Source of the DNA: WS-2 sp036507005
GTDB lineage: Bacteria; Eisenbacteria; RBG-16-71-46
Reading direction: 5' to 3'
DNA length: 64,000 bases
NCBI GenBank assembly: GCA_036507005.1
Contig: DASXQT010000077.1
Location: forward strand, 62,001 to 126,000
Part shown: positions 36,788 to 44,572 of the stretch, one piece after another
Position numbering within the stretch: the stretch's first letter is position 1
How the letters are laid out: each line of letters starts with the position of its first letter
Program-made: the position numbers and the translations under genes
The notes under the pieces: model-generated
Seen by the model: the letters and a program-made list of their open reading frames with translations, nothing else
The model's database searches: none
Told to the model about the DNA's origin: nothing

Positions 36788-36951
36788 AACTTCTCGGCCT
36801 CTTCGACCAGCATCACCGGGATGTCGTCTACGATCCGGTAGCGCAACCGGCAGCGGTCGCAGGTCAGGGTCTGCGTGGCCTCGCTGTAGGCGAGGTCTCC
36901 CTTGCACTCCGGACACACCAGGATGGCGAGGAGATCGGGGCTGAGGGCCAT
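36784..36951 (-). CDS. Trm112 family zinc-ribbon protein
   Basis: 55 residues: MALSPDLLAILVCPECKGDL then a second pair CDRC. Small C-x2-C ... C-x2-C proteins of this family activate or stabilise methyltransferases and occur in most bacteria. The ATG at 36951 has GGAGAG 3 nt upstream. Its stop is overlapped by the presumed CTG start of the PorU-like gene, so the two may be coupled. Confidence 0.88.
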   Translation of the reverse strand: MALSPDLLAILVCPECKGDLAYSEATQTLTCDRCRLRYRIVDDIPVMLVEEAEKF

Positions 36952-37099
36952 GGGCTCTCCGGCTACGTGCGTGGAGGGTGGACGGTGACGAAACCGGCGG
37001 CCCGGGCCGCGCGAGCGGCGACCGGACGACCGGTCCACTTCAAGACGTAACCAGAACCGTTGGCAACTCCCCGGGGCCGTGGATTCGAATCCGCGCGCA

Positions 37100-37129
37100 A
37101 GTCTAGCAACCGCGATTTCCGAGGGTCAA
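37100..37129 (-). promoter_or_regulatory. Sigma70-like promoter for trm112-like / PorU-like genes
   Basis: TTGACC, 18-bp spacer, TAGACT on the minus strand, identical in both hexamers and spacing to the promoter of the subtilase gene. The 5' leader to the Trm112 start would be about 140 nt and contains a GGATTCGAATCC palindrome at about 37081-37092. Confidence 0.6.
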
Positions 37130-37155
37130 GCACTCGGCCGCCCCGCCCGCCCCCC

Positions 37156-38127
37156 TCAGTCACGCGCGTCCTCACCCTCGCGCACCACGCCCATGCGCCG
37201 GTACTTCTGCACGCGCCGCTCGATACGCTCCGCCGCAGATACACCGTTCAGCCGGTCCAGGTGCCCGCGAAGTGCCCCGGCGAGCGTCGTGGCGGACTGC
37301 GCCGCATCCCGGTGCGCGCCGCCCAGCGGCTCGGGCAGGATGCCGTCCACCACGCCGAGGCGCTCCAGGTCCGGCGCGGTGAGGCGCAGGGCCGCGGCGG
37401 CGAGCGGGGCCTTCTTGCCGTCGCGCCACAGGATCGAGGCGCAGCCCTCGGGCGAGATCACCGAGTAGACCGAGTTCTCGAACATCAGCACCACGTCGCT
37501 CACCGCGATCGCCAGCGCCCCGCCCGAGCCGCCCTCGCCGATCACCACCGTGATGAGCGGCACCTCGAGCCGCGCCATCTCCCGCAGGTTGACCGCGATC
37601 GCCTCGGCCTGCCCGCGCTCCTCGGCGCCCAGCCCCGGGTAGGCGCCGGGCGTGTCCACCAGCGTGACCACCGGGAGCGCGAAGCGTTCGGCCAGCTTCA
37701 TCAAGCGGAGCGCCTTGCGATAGCCCTCGGGGTTGGGCATGCCGAACCGGCGCAGCAGGTTCTCCTTGGTGTCGCGCCCCTTCTGCTGGCCGAGCACGAG
37801 CAGCGGCCGCTCGTCCAGCAGCGCGAGGCCCGCGACCACCGCCGGGTCGTCGCCGAAGTGGCGGTCGCCGTGCAGCTCGGTCCAGCTCGTGAAGCAGCGC
37901 TCGATGTAGTCGAGGGCGTAGGGCCGCCGCGGGTGGCGCGCGAGCTGGACACGCTGGTAGGGCGTGAGGTTCGCGTACACCTCGCGGCGCAGCGATTCGG
38001 CCTTGCGCTCGAGGTCCTCGATCTCCTCGCGCGCCGTCGGGGTCGTGCCCTCGACGCGAGACTTGAGCTCCTGGATCTTCTCCTCGAGCTCGACCACGGG
38101 CTTCTCGAAATCGAGCCAGGTGGTCAC
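37156..38127 (-). CDS. accA: Acetyl-CoA carboxylase carboxyltransferase subunit alpha
   Basis: 323 residues, normal length. It carries CoA-site and oxyanion motifs of the carboxyltransferase: FTSWTELHGDRHFGDDPA, VVTLVDTPGAYPGLGAEERGQ, VIGEGGSGGALAI and SVISPEGCASILWRD. With AccD it transfers the carboxyl group from biotin to acetyl-CoA, the first step of fatty-acid synthesis. The GTG start at 38127 overlaps the dnaE stop (GTGA); dnaE-accA pairing is common in bacteria. accD is not in the window. Confidence 0.96.
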   Translation of the reverse strand: MTTWLDFEKPVVELEEKIQELKSRVEGTTPTAREEIEDLERKAESLRREVYANLTPYQRVQLARHPRRPYALDYIERCFTSWTELHGDRHFGDDPAVVAGLALLDERPLLVLGQQKGRDTKENLLRRFGMPNPEGYRKALRLMKLAERFALPVVTLVDTPGAYPGLGAEERGQAEAIAVNLREMARLEVPLITVVIGEGGSGGALAIAVSDVVLMFENSVYSVISPEGCASILWRDGKKAPLAAAALRLTAPDLERLGVVDGILPEPLGGAHRDAAQSATTLAGALRGHLDRLNGVSAAERIERRVQKYRRMGVVREGEDARD

Positions 38128-41100
38128 GAGAGCCCCTTTCCCCAGCCCACGCGCACGAACGTGAAGCGCTCGCGGAGCGCCCCCACCACGCGGTCGTCCT
38201 CGGAGACGCGATAGCGCTTCGAGCGGCTCGCCTTGCGCGAGCGGTCGGGCATCAGGATGTGGAGGTAGACCTCGGCCTCGCCGGGGAAGCCGGAGAGCGT
38301 CTCGTCCACCTCTTCGAGCCAGCCCACCGACAGGTCCTCGGACTTGATCTCGATGTGCAGGCACGGGCGGTACTGGCTCCGCGCCTGCTCCAGGGTCCGC
38401 ACCTCCGAGACCAGGAGCTTGATGCCCCGGTCCCCCGACTCCATGCGGCCCGAGATCACGACCACGCGATCCTCGACCAGCCACTCGCGCGTCGCCTCCC
38501 AGGTCTCGGGGAACACGGTGGCCTCGCAGCGCCCGGTCAGGTCCTCGAGGGTCACGCCCGCCATCGCCTTTCCGGTGCGGGTCGTGATCTTCTTGACCTC
38601 GATCACTACGGCGCCCACCCGCACCTCGGCGCCGTCCTCGAGCTGGAGGGCCTCGGCGATCGAATGGGTGACGATCTTCGCCAGCCCCTCGCGCAGCGGC
38701 TCGAGCGGGTGCTGGGAGAAGTAGAAGCCCAGCACCTCCTTCTCGCGCGCGCTCCGCTCACCCTCGCCCCACGGCGGCGAGGCCGGGATCGGAGGCGCCA
38801 CCACCGCGACCCCGCCCTCGCCGCCCTCGCCGAACAGGGACGACTGCCCGCTCTGGCGGTCGCGCTGGAGCGCCGCCACCTGCTCGAGCACCCGCCCCGC
38901 GGCGGCGTGCATCGCGCCGCGCTCGGGGCCGAGCGCGTCGCAGGCGCCGGCCGCGATCAGGCTCTCGAGCACGCGGCGGTTCATGGTGCGCGAGTCCACC
39001 CGCACCACCAGATCGAACAGGTCGCGGAACGCCCCGCCCCCGACGCGTGCCGCCACGACCGCGTCCACCGCGCCCTGGCCGACGTTGCGCACCGCGCCCA
39101 GCCCGAAGCGGATGCTCCCGCTCTCGAGCGTGAAGCGCCACTCCGAGCGGTTCACGTCGGGCGCCAGGATCTCGAGCTTCAGGCGCCGGCACTCCTCGAT
39201 CAGCGTCACGATGCGCGCGCTGTCCGACATCTCGCTGGTGAGCGTGGCGGCCATGAACTCCGCCGGATGATGCGCCTTGAGCCACGCGCACTGGTAGGCG
39301 AGCATCGCGTAGGCGGCGGAGTGGGAGTTGTGGACGACCAGCCCGTTCGCGACGAAGTTGTGGTCGTGCTCGACCGTGAGGTCGTACGTGTCCTCGACCC
39401 CGCGGGGCTCGATCGAGACGATGCGGTCCCAGGAGACGTCCGAGTCGGCGATGGCGGCGAGCCTCTCGGATTCGCTCCTGCTCTCGACGTCGAGAGCCAA
39501 GGCCACGTCTTTCTCGCAGCCTGAATCGTACCCCTCGGCGTCTTCACGCAGCCGCCGGCCCCGCGCCGGGTGGGCAGCTGCCGGGTACCGGTCGGAGGCG
39601 CGTGAATCGACGCGCGTGTCCACGTCGGGTTGTCGGGACCCGGCGATTCGATCGCCCGGTGCCAGCTCGTCCAGTCGTTTCCACCCGTCCAGCGTGCGGA
39701 ACGGATGGTTCGCGGTCGCCGTGATTCGTTTGTCCTGGGCAGTGCGCAGCTCGAACACCGGCTTTCGCCCGTTCCACACGACGTCGGTGACCCGCCGAGG
39801 CCTGAGCTTCCAATCCTCCCCGAGCGCGTGGATCCGGAACTCGCGGCGGTGATGGAAGAGATCGGCAACCGTCGTGACCTCGCCCGAGGTCGCGTCCATC
39901 ACCCTCGTCTCCCCAGAAACACACCGATTGAAGCCGTAGCCTGCGAACTTCTCCATCGTCGCGAAGATCTTCTCGGCCTTCGCCGCGGGGATCTTGTTCC
40001 GCTTGCAGCCGTCGATGAACTGCGCGCGCTTGGCCTCCATCTCCTCGGGCTTCTTCTTCCCCATCGCGCGGCGCAGCTCGTCCGCCTGGGCCATCGAGAA
40101 GCCGGCGAGCGTGTTCGCCGCCTGCATCACCTGCTCCTGGTACACGAACACCCCGTAGGTGCCCTTCAGGATCGGCTCCAGGTCCGCGTGCTCGTAGCGC
40201 GCCACCTGCCGCCCGTGCTTGCACTCGATGAAGTACGGGATGTGCTCCATCGGGCCGGGGCGGTAGAGGGCGTTCATCGCCACCAGGTCCCCGAACGCCG
40301 AGGGCTTGAGCTGCCGCAGGTAGTCGCGCATGCCGCTCGACTCGAACTGGAAGATGGCGACCGTATCGCCGCGCTGGAACACCTCGTAGGCCGCCGCGTC
40401 GTCGAGCGGGAGCGCGAGCAGGTCGAGGGCCGCGCGCTCCTTCTCCGTCACCAGTGCCACCGAGTGCTGCAGGACCGACAGCGTGCGCAGCCCGAGGAAG
40501 TCCATCTTGAGGAGCCCGGCCTTCTCCACCGCCTTCATGTCCCACTGGGTGGTGACCGACTCGTCCTTCTGGCGGTAGAGCGGCACGTAGTCGAGCAGCG
40601 GGCCGGGCGTGATCAGCACGCCCGCGGCGTGCGTCGAGGCGTGGCGCGCGAGCCCTTCGAGCGCACGCGCGCTGCGCAGCAGGCGGGCGTAGACCGGCCC
40701 GCGCTGCGGCAGGCCCTTGAGGTCGGGCGAGAGCTCGAGCGCGCGCTCGAGCGTCATGCCCAGGCCCTCGGGGACCAGCTTCGCGATCCGGTCCACCTCG
40801 GCGAAGGCGAGCCCCAGGGCGCGCCCCACGTCGCGCACCACCCCCTTCGCCCCCATGGTGCCGAAGGTGATGATCTGCGTGACGTTGCCCTCGCCGTACT
40901 TGTCCTTCACGTACGCGATCACCTCGGAGCGCCGGAGGTCGTCGAAATCGATGTCGATGTCGGGCATCGAGACCCGCTCGGGGTTCAGGAACCGCTCGAA
41001 GATGAGCCCGTGCTGGAGGGGATCGATGTCGGTGATCCGCAGCAGGTACGCGACCAGCGAGCCGGCCACCGAGCCGCGCCCGGGCCCGACCGCGATGCCG

Positions 41101-42152
41101 CTGCGGCGCGCGTAGGCGATGAAGTCGCGCACGATGAGGAAGTAGGAGGCGAAGCCCATGCGGCAGATCACGTCCAGCTCGTACTCGAAGCGCTCGCGCA
41201 CGGCCTGGGGCGTGCCCGGGTAGCGCTTCGCCAGCTCCGGCTCCGCGAGGTCGCGCAGATAGCGCTCGGGGCTTTCGACGTTGGCCGGGAGCGGGAACTC
41301 GGGCAGCAGCGGCCGGCCGAAGGCGAGCTGCAGGTTGCAGCGCTCCGCCACCGCGAGCGTGTTGCGGATCGCGTCCGGATCGTCCGGGAACGCCGCCTTC
41401 ATCTCCTCGGGGGTGCGGAAGTGGAGCTGGTCGGTGTGCATCTGGAGGCGCTTCGCGTCGTCCACCGTCTTCCCGGTCTGGATGCAGAGCAGCAGGTCGT
41501 GGGCGTCGGCGTCCTCGTGGCGCAGGTAGTGGCAGTCGTTGGTCGCGACCCGCGGGATCCCGGTGCGCCGCGCCAGCGCCCCGACCCGCGCCCGGATCCG
41601 GTCCTCGATCTCCAGCCCGTGATTCTGGATCTCGAGGAAGTAGTTCTCCGCGCCGAACATCTCGCGGTACATCATCGCGGTCTGGTAGGCGCGCTCCTCG
41701 TTGTCGTCGAGCAGGTCGGAGGCCACCTCGCCCTTGGGGCAGGCGGAGAGCGCGAGCAATCCCGCCGAGTGCGCGGCGAGCAGCGCGTGGTCCACGCGCG
41801 GCTTGTAGTAGAAGCCCTCGAGGAATGCGAACGAGGAGAGCCGCATCAGGTTCCTGAACCCCTGCTCGTCGCGGGCGAGCAGCACCAGGTGGTGCGCGGT
41901 GTCGCGCGCCGACTTCTCGTGGCGGTCGCCGCGGGTGACGTAGGCCTCCATGCCGAGGATCGGCTTCACCCCGGCGCGGCGCGCCTCCTGGTAGAACTCC
42001 ACCGCGCCGAACAGCGAGCCGTGGTCGGTGAGCGCCAGCGCCGGCAGCCGGAGCTGCGCGGCGCGCTCGACCATGCGCGGGATCGAGCTCGCGCCGTCGA
42101 GCAGCGAGTAGTCGCTGTGGTTGTGGAGGTGGACGAAGTCGGCGTGGTTCAT
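38124..42152 (-). CDS. dnaE: DNA polymerase III alpha subunit, interrupted by an intein
   Basis: Precursor of 1342 residues; without the 199-residue intein the polymerase is 1143, the usual DnaE length. N-terminal PHP domain (HLHNHSDYSLLDGA, LTDHGSLFGAVEF), polymerase catalytic motif PDIDIDFDD, tandem HhH and a C-terminal OB fold (MAGVTLEDLTGRCEATVF). It is the main replicative polymerase subunit. The intein sits in the highly conserved FAGYGFN-R/SHSAAYA segment of the active-site region, so splicing is needed for activity. ATG at 42152 gives MNHADFVHLHNHSDYS, the standard start. It follows the M23 peptidase gene by 77 nt and overlaps accA. Confidence 0.96.
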   Translation of the reverse strand: MNHADFVHLHNHSDYSLLDGASSIPRMVERAAQLRLPALALTDHGSLFGAVEFYQEARRAGVKPILGMEAYVTRGDRHEKSARDTAHHLVLLARDEQGFRNLMRLSSFAFLEGFYYKPRVDHALLAAHSAGLLALSACPKGEVASDLLDDNEERAYQTAMMYREMFGAENYFLEIQNHGLEIEDRIRARVGALARRTGIPRVATNDCHYLRHEDADAHDLLLCIQTGKTVDDAKRLQMHTDQLHFRTPEEMKAAFPDDPDAIRNTLAVAERCNLQLAFGRPLLPEFPLPANVESPERYLRDLAEPELAKRYPGTPQAVRERFEYELDVICRMGFASYFLIVRDFIAYARRSGIAVGPGRGSVAGSLVAYLLRITDIDPLQHGLIFERFLNPERVSMPDIDIDFDDLRRSEVIAYVKDKYGEGNVTQIITFGTMGAKGVVRDVGRALGLAFAEVDRIAKLVPEGLGMTLERALELSPDLKGLPQRGPVYARLLRSARALEGLARHASTHAAGVLITPGPLLDYVPLYRQKDESVTTQWDMKAVEKAGLLKMDFLGLRTLSVLQHSVALVTEKERAALDLLALPLDDAAAYEVFQRGDTVAIFQFESSGMRDYLRQLKPSAFGDLVAMNALYRPGPMEHIPYFIECKHGRQVARYEHADLEPILKGTYGVFVYQEQVMQAANTLAGFSMAQADELRRAMGKKKPEEMEAKRAQFIDGCKRNKIPAAKAEKIFATMEKFAGYGFNRCVSGETRVMDATSGEVTTVADLFHHRREFRIHALGEDWKLRPRRVTDVVWNGRKPVFELRTAQDKRITATANHPFRTLDGWKRLDELAPGDRIAGSRQPDVDTRVDSRASDRYPAAAHPARGRRLREDAEGYDSGCEKDVALALDVESRSESERLAAIADSDVSWDRIVSIEPRGVEDTYDLTVEHDHNFVANGLVVHNSHSAAYAMLAYQCAWLKAHHPAEFMAATLTSEMSDSARIVTLIEECRRLKLEILAPDVNRSEWRFTLESGSIRFGLGAVRNVGQGAVDAVVAARVGGGAFRDLFDLVVRVDSRTMNRRVLESLIAAGACDALGPERGAMHAAAGRVLEQVAALQRDRQSGQSSLFGEGGEGGVAVVAPPIPASPPWGEGERSAREKEVLGFYFSQHPLEPLREGLAKIVTHSIAEALQLEDGAEVRVGAVVIEVKKITTRTGKAMAGVTLEDLTGRCEATVFPETWEATREWLVEDRVVVISGRMESGDRGIKLLVSEVRTLEQARSQYRPCLHIEIKSEDLSVGWLEEVDETLSGFPGEAEVYLHILMPDRSRKASRSKRYRVSEDDRVVGALRERFTFVRVGWGKGLS
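39327..39923 (-). other. Mini-intein in DnaE (199 residues, no homing endonuclease)
   Basis: Covers precursor residues 744-942. Block A begins with Cys1 (CVSGETRV); block B has T-x-x-H in TATANHPFRTLDG; block F is EDTYDLTVEHDHNFVANG; block G ends VVHN with the penultimate His and terminal Asn, followed by Ser+1 of the extein (SHSAAYA). All residues needed for standard class 1 splicing are therefore present. Between blocks B and F there is only a linker of about 75 residues (GSRQPDVDTR ... LAAIADSDVSWDRI) without LAGLIDADG motifs. The DNA uses more A/T-ending codons (for example TGT GTT TCT) than the flanking dnaE, a sign of separate origin. The insertion site is the well-known DnaE intein site. 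Confidence 0.95.
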
Positions 42153-42229
42153 GGCGCGTCCTGCGCGGTCGGTGGCGTGGCCCCGAGGTTGCGCGCGGCC
42201 GGCGTGAATCGGCCGCGAAGGGAGCGGAG

Positions 42230-44353
42230 CTAATCTAGCACAAAGGTTCCGGCCCGACGCGCGACGTTGCCGGCGCGATCCGTCGCCACCACGGTGAAGC
42301 GGTGCACGCCCGCGGCCGGTGCGTGGAGCGGGCGCCAGCGCAGGACGTCCTGCTCGGCATCCCACTCGGAGGGGACGCGCACGTCATCCACCTCGAAGGC
42401 GCTCCCGCGCGGATCGACGCCGCTGCCCTCCTCGGTGAGCCGCGCCTCGAGCGCCCAGCGGCTGTAGGGCCCGGCGCCCGGCGCGCGCGGCGGCGCGAGC
42501 GGCACGATGCGCGGCGCGACCGTGTCGGCGAAGAGTGCGAAGGTGCCGAGCCGCCGCGATTCGGCTTCGATCGTGTTCGCGCCCGCGCCCGGCTTGGCGC
42601 CGAGATAGTCCCAGCCGTCGGCGCCGTGGCGGTAGAGCCCGACGCGCGCCGAGTCGCCCGCACCCGGCCGGCGCGCGACGATTCGCATCGGCCTGCGGAG
42701 CGTGAGCCGCTCGGGTTCGAGGCGACCGACCACCTCGACCGGCGCGAGCTCGGGCGGCGCGGTCTCGGGCGCGGGCCGCAGATGCCGACCGATCAGGCCG
42801 GGCTCGAAGCGCGCATCGCCGGGGAGCGACCAGAGGAAGCCCGGCGCCTCGGCGGCCGGCCCGTCGCCGCTCGTCCACTCGACCGGCGGACCCGGCTCGC
42901 GCCACGGCCGGCCCCTGGAGTCCCGCCCCACGACCCACCACCGGGCGCTCCAGGGGCCGCGCGGGATCACCGCGGACCAGTCGGCCCCGCGCGTCCCGGC
43001 CGCGAACGCGCGCCCCTCCGCACCGAGGTCGAGCCACACGCCGCGGCTTCCCGCCGCGGCGCCGCGGTAGACGACGCGTACGCAGCCTCCGGGCAGCGCG
43101 GCGAACTCGAAGCGGTCGTCGCCCGCGACCGGGAACGCGAGCCCGCCCGCGCGCGTCGAGTCGGGCCCGCGTTCGCCCGGCGGCCGGAGCACCACGGTCC
43201 GCACCGCCATCCCGCCCGCGAGATCGCGCGCGGTGAGCCTCAGCCGCCGCGGCGGATCGCCGGGCCGCACCTCGATCGTGCCCGCCTCGCGGTCCGCGGG
43301 CCCGTCGGCCCGGATCGCGCGGGGGCGGAAGCCTCCCGGAGCCCAGAGCACGATGCCCTTCTCGCCCACCACCCGCCCGGCGTCGTAGACGTAGTCGCCC
43401 TCCGGCATGTCGGTGGCCCACGACAGGCTGTCGAAGCGGCACTCGATCTGGCGCCCGCCGAACTCCATCGAGACCGACCACGGCACCATGCGGTCCACGC
43501 CGCGCCACACGCCGTCGCGCGCGCCGACGATCGCGCGCAGCCGGCCTTCGACCCGCAGCGTGTCGCGCTTCGCCCCGAACCGGATCGTGTAGGGCGCGGC
43601 GCAGCGCTCGACGAACGAGGCGCCGTCGAGCGGCTCGAGCGTGAGGCTCACGATCGAGGGCGCGGCGCGGTCGCGCGCCACCAGCCCGGCGCGGAACGGG
43701 TTGAGCGCCATGTCCACGCGCCGGATCTCGAAGTGCAGGTGCGGGCCGCCCGCGCCGCTCTCCCCGCTCCAGGCGATCACCTGGCCCGCGCGCACCGGGA
43801 ATCGCCCGGGCTCGGGCCACAGGTCCTGCTCGTACTGGCCGGTGGATTCCTGCACCGCCGCGGCATAGGACGCCATGGGCTCGGCGAAGGCGTCGAGGTG
43901 CCCGAGCTGGATCAGCCGCCCATCCTGCGCCGCGAGGTAGAGCGAGCGCCCGTAGCCCACGCCCGAGGTGCGCACCCGCACGATCCGCCCCGAGAGCGGC
44001 GCGTAGACCGGCTTGCCGACGCGCGCGCCGGTGCCGAGGTCCACGCCGGCGTGGAAGTGGCCGGCGCGGTATTCCCCGAACCCGCCGTTCACCGTGAGCG
44101 GCGGATCGAGCGGCGGCCGCACCACCCCCGGATAGAAGGGGGCGGCGGGCTCACCCGCCTTGAGGCCTCCGGGCGGAAGCGAGAGAAAGGGAGGGCTCGG
44201 CACCTGCCGCGGCGGCGCGGGAGTCTCGAGCGGCTGCGGCTCGTTCGCCACCACCGGGCGGGACGCGAGCAGGCAGGCGCCGAGCAACGCGGCGAGAGCA
44301 TGCCCCCATGCCGGGCGGGGAGTCCCGCGCGCACGATGCAACGGGCGCCGCAC
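42230..44353 (-). CDS. Secreted M23-family peptidase with C-terminal beta-sandwich domains
   Basis: About 707 residues from GTG 44353. Signal peptide (GHALAALLGACLLASRPVVA). The LytM/M23 domain has the zinc motifs H-F-H-A-G-V-D-L-G (about residues 100-108) and GGPHLHFEIRRVD, so it should cut peptidoglycan cross-links or act on similar peptides. The remaining 450 residues are strand-rich (Ig-like modules near the end: ARLTEEGSGVDPRGSAFEVDD; AAGVHRFTVVATDRAGNVARR), probably for binding. An ATG at 44470 in frame would add 39 atypical residues. It lies between the subtilase gene (219 bp upstream, nothing recognised there) and dnaE. Confidence 0.85.
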   Translation of the reverse strand: MRRPLHRARGTPRPAWGHALAALLGACLLASRPVVANEPQPLETPAPPRQVPSPPFLSLPPGGLKAGEPAAPFYPGVVRPPLDPPLTVNGGFGEYRAGHFHAGVDLGTGARVGKPVYAPLSGRIVRVRTSGVGYGRSLYLAAQDGRLIQLGHLDAFAEPMASYAAAVQESTGQYEQDLWPEPGRFPVRAGQVIAWSGESGAGGPHLHFEIRRVDMALNPFRAGLVARDRAAPSIVSLTLEPLDGASFVERCAAPYTIRFGAKRDTLRVEGRLRAIVGARDGVWRGVDRMVPWSVSMEFGGRQIECRFDSLSWATDMPEGDYVYDAGRVVGEKGIVLWAPGGFRPRAIRADGPADREAGTIEVRPGDPPRRLRLTARDLAGGMAVRTVVLRPPGERGPDSTRAGGLAFPVAGDDRFEFAALPGGCVRVVYRGAAAGSRGVWLDLGAEGRAFAAGTRGADWSAVIPRGPWSARWWVVGRDSRGRPWREPGPPVEWTSGDGPAAEAPGFLWSLPGDARFEPGLIGRHLRPAPETAPPELAPVEVVGRLEPERLTLRRPMRIVARRPGAGDSARVGLYRHGADGWDYLGAKPGAGANTIEAESRRLGTFALFADTVAPRIVPLAPPRAPGAGPYSRWALEARLTEEGSGVDPRGSAFEVDDVRVPSEWDAEQDVLRWRPLHAPAAGVHRFTVVATDRAGNVARRAGTFVLD

Positions 44354-44572
44354 GATCCATTGCAGCGCGCACGCCGGCCTCCGGTCAGGCTCGATCCGCC
44401 ATCCGCTGGAATCCGGCGTACTCCGCTGTCGCACCGCATCCTGCCCGATGTTCTTCGAGCTCCGGTCCATGGCATCTCGATTGCAGTTGGGGCCAGGCGC
44501 CGTGGCAGGCGGTCGCCGAATCTTCCCGATCGCGACGCGCTGCCCGCCGCGGACGGCCAGTGTCCATCGTGT

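Noticed and set aside
37078..37095. GGATTCGAATCC palindrome resembling a tRNA T-arm upstream of the Trm112 gene
   Set aside because: No matching acceptor, D- or anticodon stems can be folded in either direction, and position 53 is not G. Probably chance or a leader hairpin.
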